Positions 1 to 10,652 of a stretch of 64,000 nucleotides of DNA are shown in pieces. The translations under genes were made by a program, and so were the position numbers. Under the pieces are notes generated by a model. It ran no database searches. It had not been told where the DNA came from and saw nothing but the letters and a program-made list of their open reading frames with translations. The stretch's first letter is position 1, and every line of letters begins with the position of its first letter. This DNA comes from Eretmocerus hayati (taxonomy: Eukaryota > Arthropoda > Insecta > Hymenoptera > Aphelinidae). The DNA lies in the NCBI GenBank assembly GCA_029851415.1, contig CM056744.1, positions 122,172,838 through 122,236,837 on the forward strand, given 5' to 3'.

Positions 1-426
1 ATTCAGGAAGAAAAATGATCATTCATAGTTTTTCCCTTCGTCTTATGAAATTGTATGAACACATATCACATCAAATGCAATCCCGGAACTCCGTTTCTAA
101 AGCGTTTCTTGAATGCACACAATCTCAAAGTGAAACTGATTGCTCATCAACTCTCATCGTGTCTTAAGTAATTACAGCGCTGACTATACTCGTCGGTAAT
201 ACGAATTATTTGAATTGTGTCGTCGCAGTATAATCCTAATTGATTTCATTTTCACAAGGATTTACTTATCAGTCCATGGCAAGAAGTCGATCGCCGGTTG
301 CGCCATAGACGATGAAGTAATTTTTCGGGATTCGGCTAACAATTTCAGGTGAGTCAATAAATGTTGTATTATTTTTGTTTTTAACTTAGTAAATTTCTTT
401 GTTCTGTTCACATCGGACTGAATTGC
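1..426. other. AT-rich DNA, nothing recognised
   Basis: No long open frame, RNA gene or repeat structure was seen here. Confidence 0.5.
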
Positions 427-1092
427 CTATAGAGCGTAATCGGAGCTTCCTAGAGTTCGAAGGACGACGTTTTGATATTTAATCGGCTGTTGTTTGCGGA
501 ACGGATAGGGAGGCATGCCCATTTCAATCATCATTAGTATAGGATTCAAGAGTGAAATCCATTTATAAGCGCATGACGAATCAGAATTCATGAAATTTGT
601 TTTTTCTCGATGCCGCGCATTGCCACACTCGTAATACGGTATGGGATTGCAATGGGACCTCGGAAAGGTTTGTTGAAGAAAGAGGCGCCAAAATTGATTG
701 TGAGGCAAGTGGTCTGCATACTTACCCAGCACGATGTGCATCAAATCGGGAAACCGTCTCTCACACGCACGCACAACCCGTGCAAGAGAGCAAAGAGGAC
801 ACGATTTCGAGCAAGTCCCGACCGAGTAGTAATTCGCTCGAGCGAGTTTCGCATAGGAAGTCGTACGCAGCTGCGCAAAGTGGCGGAAGCTAATTCGCAA
901 TATCGGATCGTGGATGCCGGCGAATCTAGATCCATATTGCAAGGGCCGAGGAGGAATATTGCGACGAAAGTGCCTCCGGCCCGTGACTCGCTGATAGAGT
1001 CCCCGGATCGCTTTCACGAGAGTGAGTATTTGCCGGTGCAGTGGCGCACTCCATATGGCGCGCCCGTTCTGTCCCAACTTCATTGTACGTAA
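427..1092. other. Overlapping antisense long open frames, coding status unproven
   Basis: A 218-codon frame runs on the minus strand (427-1083) and a 160-codon frame on the plus strand (610-1092) over the same GC-richer DNA. Neither translation shows a domain or motif I recognise, and both cannot be coding over their full length. The minus frame is rich in Arg, Cys and His without a regular zinc-binding pattern. No convincing splice-site or polyadenylation context was found. An exon is possible, but chance frames in GC-rich DNA are more likely. Confidence 0.2.
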
Positions 1093-1859
1093 TTATCTTC
1101 GGCCTCCATCTGCTAGTCAAAAGATCGTGAAATCGATATCCTGACCCGAAGCTTTCCTCCGCCTGTGTATGTTTGGCTCAAGGAATGCGTCCGGCACAAT
1201 GGATTGCACGAGACATTTTTTGCACATTCTCCTCAGATACTTGCTCAAGCCAAATCGATCTCATCAGTTGAGCTGCTGCACTGCAATTTGCAACGTGGAT
1301 GCAAAGAAAACAGCTGTACTCAAAAAGTAAAAGATAATCTTCCCCGGAATCACAAGGTGGGATGATGGAAATTATGGTCGCATTCGGTGGGTAAAAATCG
1401 TTTTTTCTATTTATCTTCTCCATGCGCAGAATCACGTTCTGCTATTTTACATCGATTTCGAAATCGTTATAACAATTGTCGTGTAGTGGAGCACCACAAA
1501 TCTTACGATCCGATAATCCAAAGCAGAGTCCGAAGCAATTTTATTGGTAACTTTTTCGCTCTGCAAAACATGACCAAGAACAAAAGACGGATCATCAGCT
1601 TTGATATTCCATCCTCTCGTGAAATAACTTAATTGGTGGAGGAAACAGGACTTTTTTGCGAAGAGATCCCCCTAATTACGTGAATTATCCTCACCATCTG
1701 ACTCTTGACCACTGCGACACAGTCCGCTTCCTCGCTAGATCCAGACAATTTTTCCGTCCCCCCAATGAGGACCCGAGGCTGAGGGGGATTATGAGATTTT
1801 TTTCAAACTCCGGTCCAGCTGCTGCGCACTTTTGTGCTCCTTATACGCTAGATTTTGGA
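1093..1859. other. Unannotated stretch
   Basis: Mixed-composition DNA with short frames only. No repeat, RNA gene or recognisable protein was seen. Confidence 0.5.
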
Positions 1860-2760
1860 TTGGGGGCGAAGGTGTCGCCGCGGAGATCCCGAACCGCAAT
1901 CCCCCGTGAGATACGAGCCTACACGCGCGATTTGTCCAAGAGCCCCGGCCGCGGCGCTATTTTCACCTCGGCGAGCTCAAGGGCTGCGCGCCCGTTACAT
2001 CTGCGCCTCTGATACGCGAGCTTAGCATGTGAAGTAGTGCATCGCAGCCGCAGTACATGCCGTATAGTTTCCTGTGCCGCAGCAGCGGAAAATCCGAGAT
2101 CCAATGCCGCACTTATAGCTAGTAAAGGCGGGTGGCCTCCCCCGCATCCCCGGCGGTGCTGTGGTAGTGGCGCCTTTATCGCTCTTTTACGTCCCGCGCT
2201 CGCTCGGCGTATCCACCACTACTACGCAGCGACTATCTCATCGGTCGCGGGTACACCTGTACACCCCTGCGTGGCAGCGAGCGCTTATACTGCACGCAGA
2301 GCCCTGGCCGGATCGCTTTATTGGCCCTGCACTTTTTACCCGGCCTGCATTATTTATACACGAAAAATATAAAACCGGGCGGCAGTCAAGTCCGCCTCGC
2401 AGCGAACAGCTTAAACTCTGTTTACGATAAAAGTCTGAGAATCGCATGAGCACGTGTTTTACTACACATTTTACTACTCCATTCGGAATTTTCTTCATTT
2501 ATAAGTCACCTGCTCGGAGAGTGGCTCTCGACTTACTCGCTCGCACAAGTCTCCGACTTTCTGACGCGGTAAGCGTGCAAAAATAGAGAAGCCCGCAAGA
2601 TGGGCGAACTTTCCCAATTTATGCTGGAGAAAAACGTGGAACCTTTCCCCAGACAGCTGAACTGTACGGAGCCGCATCGTGTAACACCGCGCGTGTACAT
2701 ATACGCAAATATGCTCAACAAATACGCGAGACATATTGCAGGCAAGAGCCGAGTTTATCC
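1860..2760. promoter_or_regulatory. GC- and CpG-rich island (possible regulatory DNA)
   Basis: Composition rises sharply against the flanks, with many CpG dinucleotides and no frame that resembles a known protein. Similar islands recur through the window. A regulatory role is an inference from composition only; an unrecognised untranslated exon would look the same. Confidence 0.3.
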
Positions 2761-3064
2761 AGAGTAATCTGGTAACATGTAGGACGATGCAGCATTTTAG
2801 TGTTTCTGAAGAATCAGGGTTTTTTGGTAGCTCACACGTTAAATGAGGGATTCATTTCAGGAAGTTCAATGATAATACTATCATGGTATTTTGCCTTTCT
2901 GGCAAGAGAGTCGGACTCCTCAGAATTTATACACCTTGGTGTACTTCATGCTCTTGAGCCCATGAATGAATTGCCGTTGGGAAAAATGTGGATCGGCAGT
3001 GGAAATTTTGAAAAAACTGATCTCAAGAGTAGATGCCATTTGACCCATATCCTATGTGTATAAC
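2761..3064. other. Unannotated AT-rich stretch
   Basis: An 87-codon frame at 2800-3063 has no recognisable motif. Nothing else was seen. Confidence 0.4.
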
Positions 3065-3090
3065 AAATTTTTTATAATACTTGACCGTGA

Positions 3091-3190
3091 AGTTGGTGCG
3101 TAAAGCACAGTGACCGTGCGTAAAGCAGTACTTTACGCACGAGCGATCGTAAAGCAATTGCTTTACGCACGGTTGTATTGCTTTACACCT
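3091..3190. repeat. Left GTGCGTAAAGC cluster
   Basis: Direct copies of GTGCGTAAAGCA at 3096 and 3116 are spaced 20 bp apart. Inverted copies end in CTTTACGCAC at 3131-3140 and 3161-3170, and partial copies lie at about 3145 and 3178. The alternation of direct and inverted copies makes the segment able to fold. Confidence 0.75.
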
Positions 3191-4067
3191 CGTTTCTCAA
3201 TTTGTGAAAATTTTCAGGACTACGGTGAATTCAAAGAAAATCGTGCTATAAATGGATCCAATAGAGGAAAGTCCAATTCTCCTCTATCGACGAATCCAAG
3301 CCCCAGTTCCCCACAACGACACGATTATAGCGCTCACGCTGGTGCCGTTTTTGTTTCCCGCATGCCCCGGCGTCACGGACTATTTTTTAATGGAATACAA
3401 ATTATTGTTGTTGAAGGAAAGTAATGGAAACTATCGACCATGCACTTGCAACAAATCCATTGATCTCGAAATGGGCCCGGAACCGAAGAATATTATTCAA
3501 TTAACAGTATGAGCACTCTCCTTTGTATGTCGTTCTGGCACAAATTCTCGTAAGAAGAATCTCGGTCTTCGTGGAATCATTCTCTCCAAATCTCACTCTA
3601 GAATCATATGAGTCAATGTTATTCAATAGGTTGGGACCCCGTTTTATACGAGAGAATCACAGGAAGGAGTCACGACAGAAAATTTTCTTTTGAGATGTGT
3701 AACATTGAATTGAATCACAAGGCGGGATCCAGCGCCCGAGTAATTTGATGTGAACAATTGTTGATTACCTCAATGTAATTGAATGAACATGTGGAAAATA
3801 TTCAGTGATGGGTGGTAATTTTTAACGGTCATCGCAGTCTCGCGATTTCCAATACTGTTTCTTACAATAGCTAGAAATCTATCCTTCAAAGGAATTAACT
3901 AGTAAAATCTTCTCTTTTTCGTCGGTATCATTGACAAGAGATTACCAACATTACCAATGGATCGATCGTCCTCTTTAGAAAAATCTCTGACAGAACTCAA
4001 TTCTTCCCGATCTCCGGTTCAAGTTCACATCAGATGTAATGCACTTATATCAGAATTTTTTTTTCAA

Positions 4068-4178
4068 GTGGGGGGCTCCCCCCCCCCCACACCCCCCGCC
4101 GGGGGCTTCGCCCCCTGGGCCCCCACCAGGGGTTGCACCCCTGGACCCCGCTCCGGTCCCCCACGCTCCCACGACTGA
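4068..4178. repeat. Chain of GC-rich hairpins
   Basis: This is an abrupt, extremely GC-rich block inside AT-rich DNA. It holds consecutive perfect stem-loops: GGGGG-CTTCG-CCCCC at 4101-4115, CCAGGGG-TTGCA-CCCCTGG at 4126-4144, and a weaker GGACC/GGTCC pair following. The proline-rich frame over it is a by-product of the C tracts. Family and function are unknown. Confidence 0.7.
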
Positions 4179-4569
4179 TTACTCGACTCCTATGAGAACA
4201 ATACCTCATTGAGCCCTGCTTCGGTATACACGATACTTTCGTATTCTGAAGTATACGTCAAACGAGAGACCCCTGCACTCATTCTACTATCACTTGTTCA
4301 CACTCAATTACGAGATAAATCTCAGCGCAAGTGAAATTTGAATTATCCTTACATAATACCATCACCTATTAAGTTTGGACAAACTAATATCCATGGTATG
4401 TCCAAAACTTCCCTCGGCCCTACCTCGCTCTTGCGCGTTGCTTACTCGCAAACATTTGGAGCTTTTTAAATGCGTGTTAGCAACTTTCCGATCAGTATTA
4501 TAAAAAATGTAATACGCAACTCTGGCGAAAGCTTTCCACCCTCGTGCGAACTTTCCGCCCTCATATGAT

Positions 4570-4692
4570 GCTTTCCGCACGGTTGAGATTGCTTTCCACC
4601 CTCGTCGCTACGCTCCTCGGGTGTAAAGCAACTCAGCCGTGCGTAAAGCATGACAATCGTGCGTAAAGCATCGCACTCGTGCGTAAAGCGAC
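4570..4692. repeat. Right GTGCGTAAAGC cluster with 20-bp period
   Basis: Direct copies at 4639, 4659 and 4679 are exactly 20 bp apart. A shortened copy (GTGTAAAGCA) at 4621-4630 ends one further period upstream. Inverted variants (GCTTTCCGCAC and GCTTTCCACC) lie at about 4570 and 4590. The unit is a conserved 12-bp core plus 8 bp of variable spacer. Confidence 0.8.
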
Positions 4693-4715
4693 TTTTTCGC
4701 CATCGGTGCGTATAA

Positions 4716-5032
4716 TACTATATCTATCGATGAAAACGGGGTGCTCCCTGAAAAAAGCGGCTCCATAACATGGATGAAGAATTGGACGCAGGGAGCAATC
4801 ATTTCATACTCGTCGATAAAACGATGAAAATAAAGACTTCACGAATATTGTGAGGATAACTCTTCAATAGGAGCTGATGAAAACTCGGGTTAATGCACGG
4901 TAATCCTGATGATCGTTCCAGTGAGGTCATGATAGTCAAGCTACGCGTCGAAAATCAGAATTCAAAATTTCACGGATACTAACATTGTAAAATTGATTCC
5001 CGGCTTCGTCTGAATTTATAATTTGAATCTAT
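4716..5032. other. Unannotated stretch
   Basis: No gene or repeat structure was seen. Confidence 0.4.
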
Positions 5033-5215
5033 ATTCGCTAAATCAGAATACGTGGAATTTCACGCTTTTGGCGTAAATATTCTCTCATTGGTACAGAGAA
5101 ACTTGCTTCACGCACAATACGTGAAATTTTATGCGCAAAATGCGTGAAAAGAGCTCTCTTATCGGATGAGTAAATATTCACGCATTGAATGAGTTATTAT
5201 CGATGTATTCAAGAG

Positions 5216-6580
5216 AGAGAGATTAGATTAGATTAGATTAGTTTTTATTTGGTACCTTGGGGTATTACCCTATGTGGTACAGGTAGCATAATTCAATTAC
5301 ATAACAATAAAAATAGTGTAGAAGAGTATTGGAATATATCTTGAATAATGAGAATAATTATCAATTTTTGCGCATTGCTGATGTTCTAAGATGAGATTTT
5401 GATTGAAATAATATGATAAACATGATTAGCACAATAGAGGAATTAACAAATAATGATAAGTTTCATACATAACAGCTGAGTTTTCGAAGTAATGGTAAGG
5501 AAGTTGTTCGATAGAAACTTCTTTCTTATACAGAGATCAATACCGAGAAAATTTCACTTGAAATGGATCAAGCGAGGAACAAAAATAGATAAATTGTATT
5601 GATCAGGTGATGTTTTGCTGCGTTTGAAAATTTTCAAGATCGTGCTCAGAAAAAATTGGCATGAGTGGCCCACTCTTTGAACACTTCATGCATACAATGA
5701 GATTTTTCACCACAGGCTTCTGATATTTCAAACGAACACTGGTTGCATGGGCTTTTTTAAGCAAATTATGAACTTCTTTCAGCCACAGTGGGCTGCAATA
5801 AATTTTTGAATCACTTTCATAACCAAAGATATCTCTAACACTTCTCTTCCTCAGCTCAATTGAGCTTGAAATGAGTTTATCTCTAACTATCGCTGATGAT
5901 AATTGGAAGACAATTGCTTGAGAATCGGGAACTTTTCTTTTCAATGGATCTGGATATAAAGTTGAAACTGATGTGTTTACATTTCGAAAATCAGGACCTT
6001 TCCATACTCTTACATTGACAACAAATTTTTCGAGCTCTGGCTCATTCATAGCAATCAAGACTTTAGTCACTATCTCTTTGTTTGAAATGTTCAAGTTACG
6101 AGGAATATCTGTTACAATCATTTCAGCTGAGTCGACTAGTGATGACTGTTGAGAGACGTGAAAAACTTTTTCACGAATTTTTGAAACATCTTGTTCAAGT
6201 GCGGTTATTCGATTTTCCATCTTAGCCTCAATTTCATGCAATTTCGAAAAAAGTTTGTCCTGACAAGCGTCAAAATGAGCAATGAACATTTTGAAATATG
6301 TTGGCATTTCACTCGAATGATCAGCATTTTCTGAGTTAGTCTCAGATTTGCGAGATGAGCACGAGGTCACTTGATCTTGTTGAGAGGAACTCACAGTGAA
6401 GATATGTGGAGCCATGGTAGCGTGATAGATACGTGGATGCAGAACAGGATCAGAATCAGCTGTCACTGCGATCAAGAACACTCAGGGGCAAACACGTGTG
6501 AATCAGGCTTTAGAGGAGTTGATAATGCAGATATCTGCTTAAAATTGCTGCCATCTAGCGTCTAGCGGTGAAACTCCGAC
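5216..6580 (-). mobile_element. Non-LTR retrotransposon copy with ORF1 and 3' tail but no ORF2
   Basis: On the minus strand the order is a 5' leader with the word CTAGATGGCAGCA (about 6553), an ORF1-type coding frame, about 350 bp of untranslated DNA, and a terminal short repeat of TAATC units (plus strand GATTA repeats at 5220-5241). Tails of simple repeats are usual for APE-type LINEs. A reverse transcriptase would normally lie between ORF1 and the tail, but none is present. The copy is therefore an internal-deletion derivative or a non-autonomous lineage. The 5' limit is approximate. Confidence 0.65.
5603..6415 (-). CDS. LINE ORF1-like protein (FP25K-like fold family)
   Basis: This is an intact frame of about 270 codons. 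The ATG at 6415-6413 is preferred over an in-frame ATG 22 codons upstream because it lies in a strong Kozak context (ACCATGG). A predicted coiled coil covers roughly residues 45-95, with heptad-like Leu/Ile/Val spacing around HEIEAKMENRITALEQDVSK. A central part with IVTDIPRNL-type strands follows. The C-terminal part (SPLWLKEVHNLLKKA, then a KYQKP segment and ending SEHDLENF) resembles ORF1 proteins of arthropod LINEs related to the baculovirus FP25K family. The role would be nucleic-acid chaperone or RNP assembly. No CCHC zinc knuckle is visible. It is unusual to find this frame uninterrupted when the reverse transcriptase is absent. Confidence 0.7.
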   Translation of the reverse strand: MAPHIFTVSSSQQDQVTSCSSRKSETNSENADHSSEMPTYFKMFIAHFDACQDKLFSKLHEIEAKMENRITALEQDVSKIREKVFHVSQQSSLVDSAEMIVTDIPRNLNISNKEIVTKVLIAMNEPELEKFVVNVRVWKGPDFRNVNTSVSTLYPDPLKRKVPDSQAIVFQLSSAIVRDKLISSSIELRKRSVRDIFGYESDSKIYCSPLWLKEVHNLLKKAHATSVRLKYQKPVVKNLIVCMKCSKSGPLMPIFSEHDLENFQTQQNIT

Positions 6581-6826
6581 GAAGCAGCAAATCAAGCTCT
6601 GTGTAGCTCCGAGTCCAATCTTATAACCTCAAAACAAGGAACGTGCTGGTTGAAAAAAACAGATGAATGTCTCGCAAGATGCGTCGATCCACAGCAATAT
6701 ATGGATCAAACGGATCCTTGCAAGATTTGGCGTGCAAGAGTCTGTAACAGAAAAGCCCGTAGGCAACTTGCGGCAGAAAAAATGATGAAATACAGGCACG
6801 CACTGAAGAAAACGTGTGATGAGACT

Positions 6827-6830
<4 letters not shown>

Positions 6831-6863
<33 letters not shown>
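6831..6863. repeat. GA microsatellite
   Basis: About 16 uninterrupted GA units. It produces artefactual Arg-Glu and Leu-Ser repeats in translation. Confidence 0.95.
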
Positions 6864-6867
<4 letters not shown>

Positions 6868-6943
6868 GGTAGCGTACGAGCCTCGGTACAAGCATAACCC
6901 ATAATGAGATCCACTTATCCATTCTAAAAGTTGATTTTATTCT

Positions 6944-7450
6944 GGTGGCTCGAGCGCATGGTGACGTATCAAAACGGGGGCCCCGTGCTAAAAGTTTAGG
7001 CCTCTCATCTCTTTGATACGCACTGACCGCAACACATGCATGTTACGAGCTCACCGACATCTAGAGCGCGCCCCCGCGCACGCGCACCATGGTCGAGCGT
7101 CTGCTTCGCTGATGGTTTCTCGAAGATGCATTGTTTGTCACATGAATAACTATTTATTTTGGTCGGCTTGACATATATTTCCCAACGTCAATATGTTCTT
7201 CGAGTTTTTATACGAGTGTATGAATTTTTTGGGATTTCTTGCCGACATCGTTAGAGAGTACTGAATTTTCTAAGGTGTACTTCCATAAGAATACGTGTAT
7301 AAGGAAGAAAATTTCAACATTTTTTTTCTTCAAAAAATGGACGGCAACCCTACATTTTCTCAACAGCTATGTATTTGTTGACTCCTAAAGTATATTTGAG
7401 AATTTTTTCAGCTGGCTTAACAACATCGTTGTATATCCGCTCGAGCCACC
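6944..7450. mobile_element. Possible 507-bp element with 13-bp TIR
   Basis: GGTGGCTCGAGCG at 6944-6956 is the perfect inverse of 7438-7450. A 13-bp perfect match at MITE-like spacing is suggestive, but no target-site duplication was clear and the motif does not extend. Confidence 0.3.
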
Positions 7451-8285
7451 TTAAATAGTGAAAAACAGAATATCCATCGATACTGATACATGCATATCAC
7501 AAGAATACATTATTTATCACCCTCATCATCGTCGCTGTTTGGTCGGAAACGACGACACAACCTAGGAGAAACGTTTCGTGCTGCGACCGTTTCACATCTC
7601 TTTGTAACGAGGCCACAACCTTGAGGCAACGTTTCATCACGGACCTGATATGTTGGCGTCCTGGGAGTAAACCTTTACGTGGAGTGACAAGATTGCGATC
7701 TACCAAACAACCAGATCTGAATACTTTGTCTTGAATGATACAAAAGTCGATTTTTCAACGGGCAGATACTGTAGGTCACAGAAAATTTTCTAAACATCGA
7801 AAATACACCTCCTCTTGATGTTTGCTGTAACCTCAAATCTGATGCTTTCGAATGAAGGAGTCAAAAGTATATTCAATACAATGACGTACTCCGTCAAATC
7901 GCTAGATGATTACCGCACAGTCGAAACAAAATCACTGATGAACACAACTCACACACCACATCAACACTTCACACGATCTTTAGCTCGATCTTTAGATCAA
8001 AATTTTGAACCCTCGACTATTCAGCAATCTGATATGGCATAGCTCTGCGAGACAACGAACGATCAACTGCCGGCGTGCCGGCAGCAGCGCGCGAACGTGA
8101 GAGAGGCGAGGTTAGTCTAACTGAACGCCCTCACCCTGAACGGGGGTTTTTCACGTATTCGAGAGAGAAATCTTCCTAGCCTAAGCCTTAAGATTCTCAG
8201 GGTCATAATTCTCGCATTGAGAAGTGAATATTCTCTCATTCATGCGAGTAACATATGTTCACTTACGAGGTAAGAGAAAATTTGA
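7451..8285. other. Unannotated stretch
   Basis: Short frames only (for example 7497-7706 minus and 7815-8042 plus). None was recognised. Confidence 0.4.
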
Positions 8286-8308
8286 CGTATTCAGATTTAG
8301 CGAGTAGA

Positions 8309-8639
8309 AAGAAATCGTGGTGATCAGAAACGCGAATACGGTTTTTTAAGTTTATTGCTACCGTCGCTCTCCACCCTGGAGTCACTGTCAAACCATCTCA
8401 AACTCTCTCGAGCTAGCTCTCGAGGATCAATTACTAATTACATAGCTGGGACTGTCCAATACGATCGAATTACGTGAAATTACAGTTGTAGAAACAGCCA
8501 GCAAGTTGAAACGTTCACGGGAAAATCACAACAGTAGGCCGATGTTACAATCGCGAACTGATATTATCGAAGTCATTCCTGATGATTCAGCTGACTGCAA
8601 CCCGTCAATCCCGCATATCTCGGGCCGAGGAGCAGGGGC
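8309..8639. other. Unannotated stretch
   Basis: Nothing recognised. Confidence 0.4.
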
Positions 8640-9240
8640 GCAGAGGAATCCTGTCGGGGTCGCCTGCTCGATCACGTATCATTACCGTCTGGTTGCGTTA
8701 TGACAATGAGTTGTTTGATTGCCAAGCTTGTCGACCGAGAACGGGGAAGGGCGCCTAAAAACGATATTGCGCCGAGAGTGCGCCCAAGGTTTGCCCGGGA
8801 ACGTGACTGCGCGTTTGACGAGGACCGTGCAGCGTGAACGTGTGCAAAAAGGGCCGAGGCAAGTATAATAAGCCCCATGTACGCTTGGCCGTGGCCTAAT
8901 TAATGCGCTCGTCGATAGGTGACAGGGGCTCACCGGTGTGCGGTAAGATACCCGTCGCTCGTGCGTGCGAGCGGAATAGGGCAAAAAGCCTCGCCCCATC
9001 GTTATTAATTAATCGAACGAGATGGAGCCGAGGCCGTGAGTGCCTCGCGCGATCCGCAAAAAGCGCGCCCCCGCGAGATAGCCATGCCTGCACGCACTCT
9101 CGCTGTCTGATGACTGCCAGAGACGAGCCATCACAGCGAACGGATAGGCCACTCGTGACGTAATGTTGAATGATGCATAAATACTGCGGATCGTGATGTG
9201 GAGGGAACAACTATTTTCCCCTCCGCAATGATCCCTCGAA
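8640..9240. promoter_or_regulatory. GC-rich island with homeodomain-type AT cores
   Basis: This CpG-rich block contains isolated TAATTAAT (8897-8904) and ATTAATTAAT (9004-9013) cores in GC-rich surroundings, together with ACACACAC-free, non-repetitive sequence. Homeodomain proteins bind TAAT cores, and enhancers often combine such cores with GC-rich flanks. The regulatory call is an inference. Overlapping frames on both strands (about 86-105 codons) match nothing I know. Confidence 0.35.
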
Positions 9241-9740
9241 TCGTTTATACTTGTAATTGAATGCGTAAAGATCCAAAGTATCTGTGAATTTCATTTGCAT
9301 TCTATGCACTCGCTTCAAGTTGAACGACTCACAGATGTGGAAACCGCAACTGCGATGTCTCTTGATAGGTAATTTTCAGTTCCAATCTGAGCCCGAATCT
9401 CTTCATGTAAAGTTATTCGAAACCAAAGTGGTGAATCTTTATGCCTACCTCGTGAAGAAGAAGGACATTGCAGAATTACTATTTGGTGCAAATGCTCGCC
9501 TGGGCACCATGACCCCCCCAGTTACCTCCATACAAAGAAGAGGAGTTAAGACCCGATTCGGGTCCAGGTCATCGTGCGCGCGTGCCTCAACTGCGAGTCG
9601 TCTCGGTGAGTGCCACGTGGAGTCGGAGCCCAATAGCCAGGAATCCGGAGTGAGACGCCTTTGCGAATTTTCATCATGCGTAACTTGCTAGCGCGTCGGA
9701 GCGAAGCTCGAAAAGGGAGGTCTTGTTCTTGCTCGACTAA
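9241..9740. other. Unannotated stretch with a 135-codon frame
   Basis: A plus-strand frame at 9284-9691 has no recognisable domain. The interval ends at the target-site duplication of the MITE that follows. Confidence 0.3.
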
Positions 9741-10085
9741 CACGGGTGGACCACGGGGTCCGGATCGACAATCATCCCCAAAATTTTTTCACAATTTCGT
9801 ACCACCTAGGATGTGGAGAATCCAGAGTATCTCCGTCAAATGAGGCTCCTGTCCAAAGATACAGCCACTGAGATTCACATTGCTCATATAGGCCCATGTT
9901 AAAAAGTGATATATATATATATATATATATATAGATATACTGGTAATACTAAGATTTTTGCTTGTAGCTCTGTCCAGGAGGCCCATTGGACGGAGTTACT
10001 CTAGATTCTTCATATTCTAGATGGTACCAAACTGTGAAAAAATTTTGGGGATGACTGGCGATCCGGACCCCGCGGTCCCCCCTTG
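9741..10085. mobile_element. Palindromic MITE, copy 1 (TAA target duplication)
   Basis: The two arms are inverse copies over about 150 bp each: CACGGGTGGACC at the left against GGTCCCCCCTTG at the right, with the CCCCAAAATTTTTTCACA word in both. The candidate 3-bp duplication TAA lies at 9738-9740 and 10086-10088. The loop carries GCTCATATAGGCCCATGTT (about 9890-9908) followed by a TA microsatellite. The loop word is shared with copies at 22.4 and 44.6 kb. A 3-bp TWA target fits the PIF/Harbinger superfamily. No coding capacity. Confidence 0.8.
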
Positions 10086-10113
10086 TAAGTTGAATGTTCC
10101 CAAGCTGTTTTGA

Positions 10114-10381
10114 GCGCCATCTTGCGGTCAAATTCAAAATCAACCAAGCAATCAAAAAAGACCTACGTTATTTTGCCACCCGAGGGAAATTTTTTCCAAG
10201 GATTATTTTACTGAGATCGGTGCGTAATACTGCAAAATATAGCTATTTGTACCGATCTCGATGAAATTTCCCTTTGAATTCGTATAACAATTTTTCGCAG
10301 GGAGCAGAATGACGCTCGCCGTTCTTGATTGCTTGGTTGATTTCGAATGTACAAAAAACCAATTCGACCTCCAGATGTCGC
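10114..10381. mobile_element. Foldback element adjacent to MITE copy 1
   Basis: Imperfect inverted arms: AAATCAACCAAGCAATCAA near 10137 against TTGATTGCTTGGTTGATTT near 10325. Outer words GCGCCATCTTGCGGTC and its diverged inverse lie at 10370-10381, and the GAGATCGGT/ACCGATCTC pair closes the centre at 10213-10261. Arms are more diverged than in the neighbouring MITE, so this copy is probably older. Confidence 0.6.
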
Positions 10382-10550
10382 GTCGATCGAATTTTCAATA
10401 ATCCCAATAATTAACAGGTCTAGTCATGGTACGGCAGCCACCATAATCAACGATCTACGCGTACATGAACGCATCGACGTGCGCTTGATTATACATTTGC
10501 GCCCCATCTAAAAAGCACGGGATCGCTGAAAATGGCAGAGCCAATCAGAG

Positions 10551-10652
10551 GGTTTATTCGATTACGCCGGCGTGGCCCATCGGACTTCTCTTTCTTTCTC
10601 GCAATGTTAGAAAAAGAGATCCGATGGCCACGCCGGCGTATTCGAATAAACC
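10551..10652. repeat. 102-bp hairpin
   Basis: The arms share GGTTTATTCG, TACGCCGGCGTGGCC and ATCGGA words in inverted order, about 36 of 39 bases paired, around a short T- and A-rich loop. It could be a minimal MITE or a structured RNA precursor. Nothing shows transcription. Confidence 0.7.

Larger units (their letters stand above)
3065..4715. mobile_element. Candidate DNA element bounded by GTGCGTAAAGC repeat clusters
   Basis: Clusters of a GTGCGTAAAGC motif lie at both sides of this interval. A motif near the left side (TTTTTTATAATACTTGACCG at about 3068) recurs in inverted, slightly diverged form near 4485-4515. Clustered subterminal repeats plus inverted segments are typical of non-autonomous DNA transposons. 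No transposase was found and exact ends and target-site duplication are not defined, so the element call is an inference. Confidence 0.4.
5033..8308. mobile_element. Region bounded by imperfect inverted repeats, host to a LINE
   Basis: A segment starting TTCGCTAAATCAGAATACGT at about 5033 is the imperfect inverse of sequence ending near 8308, with about 24 of 27 bases matching. Both sides continue with tracts containing AATATTCTCTCATT and many TTCACGCA-like words. This suggests the ends of an old DNA element into which the LINE at 5.2-6.6 kb was inserted. No transposase frame was found, and the two ends could instead be independent copies of a shorter repeat. Confidence 0.35.

Noticed and set aside
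3957..4178. Proline/glycine-rich small protein
   Set aside because: The Pro-rich part is produced by the C-tract hairpin block.
4570..4692. CRISPR-like array (regular 12-bp repeats every 20 bp)
   Set aside because: Repeats and spacers are far too short, copies occur inverted, and the context is eukaryotic.
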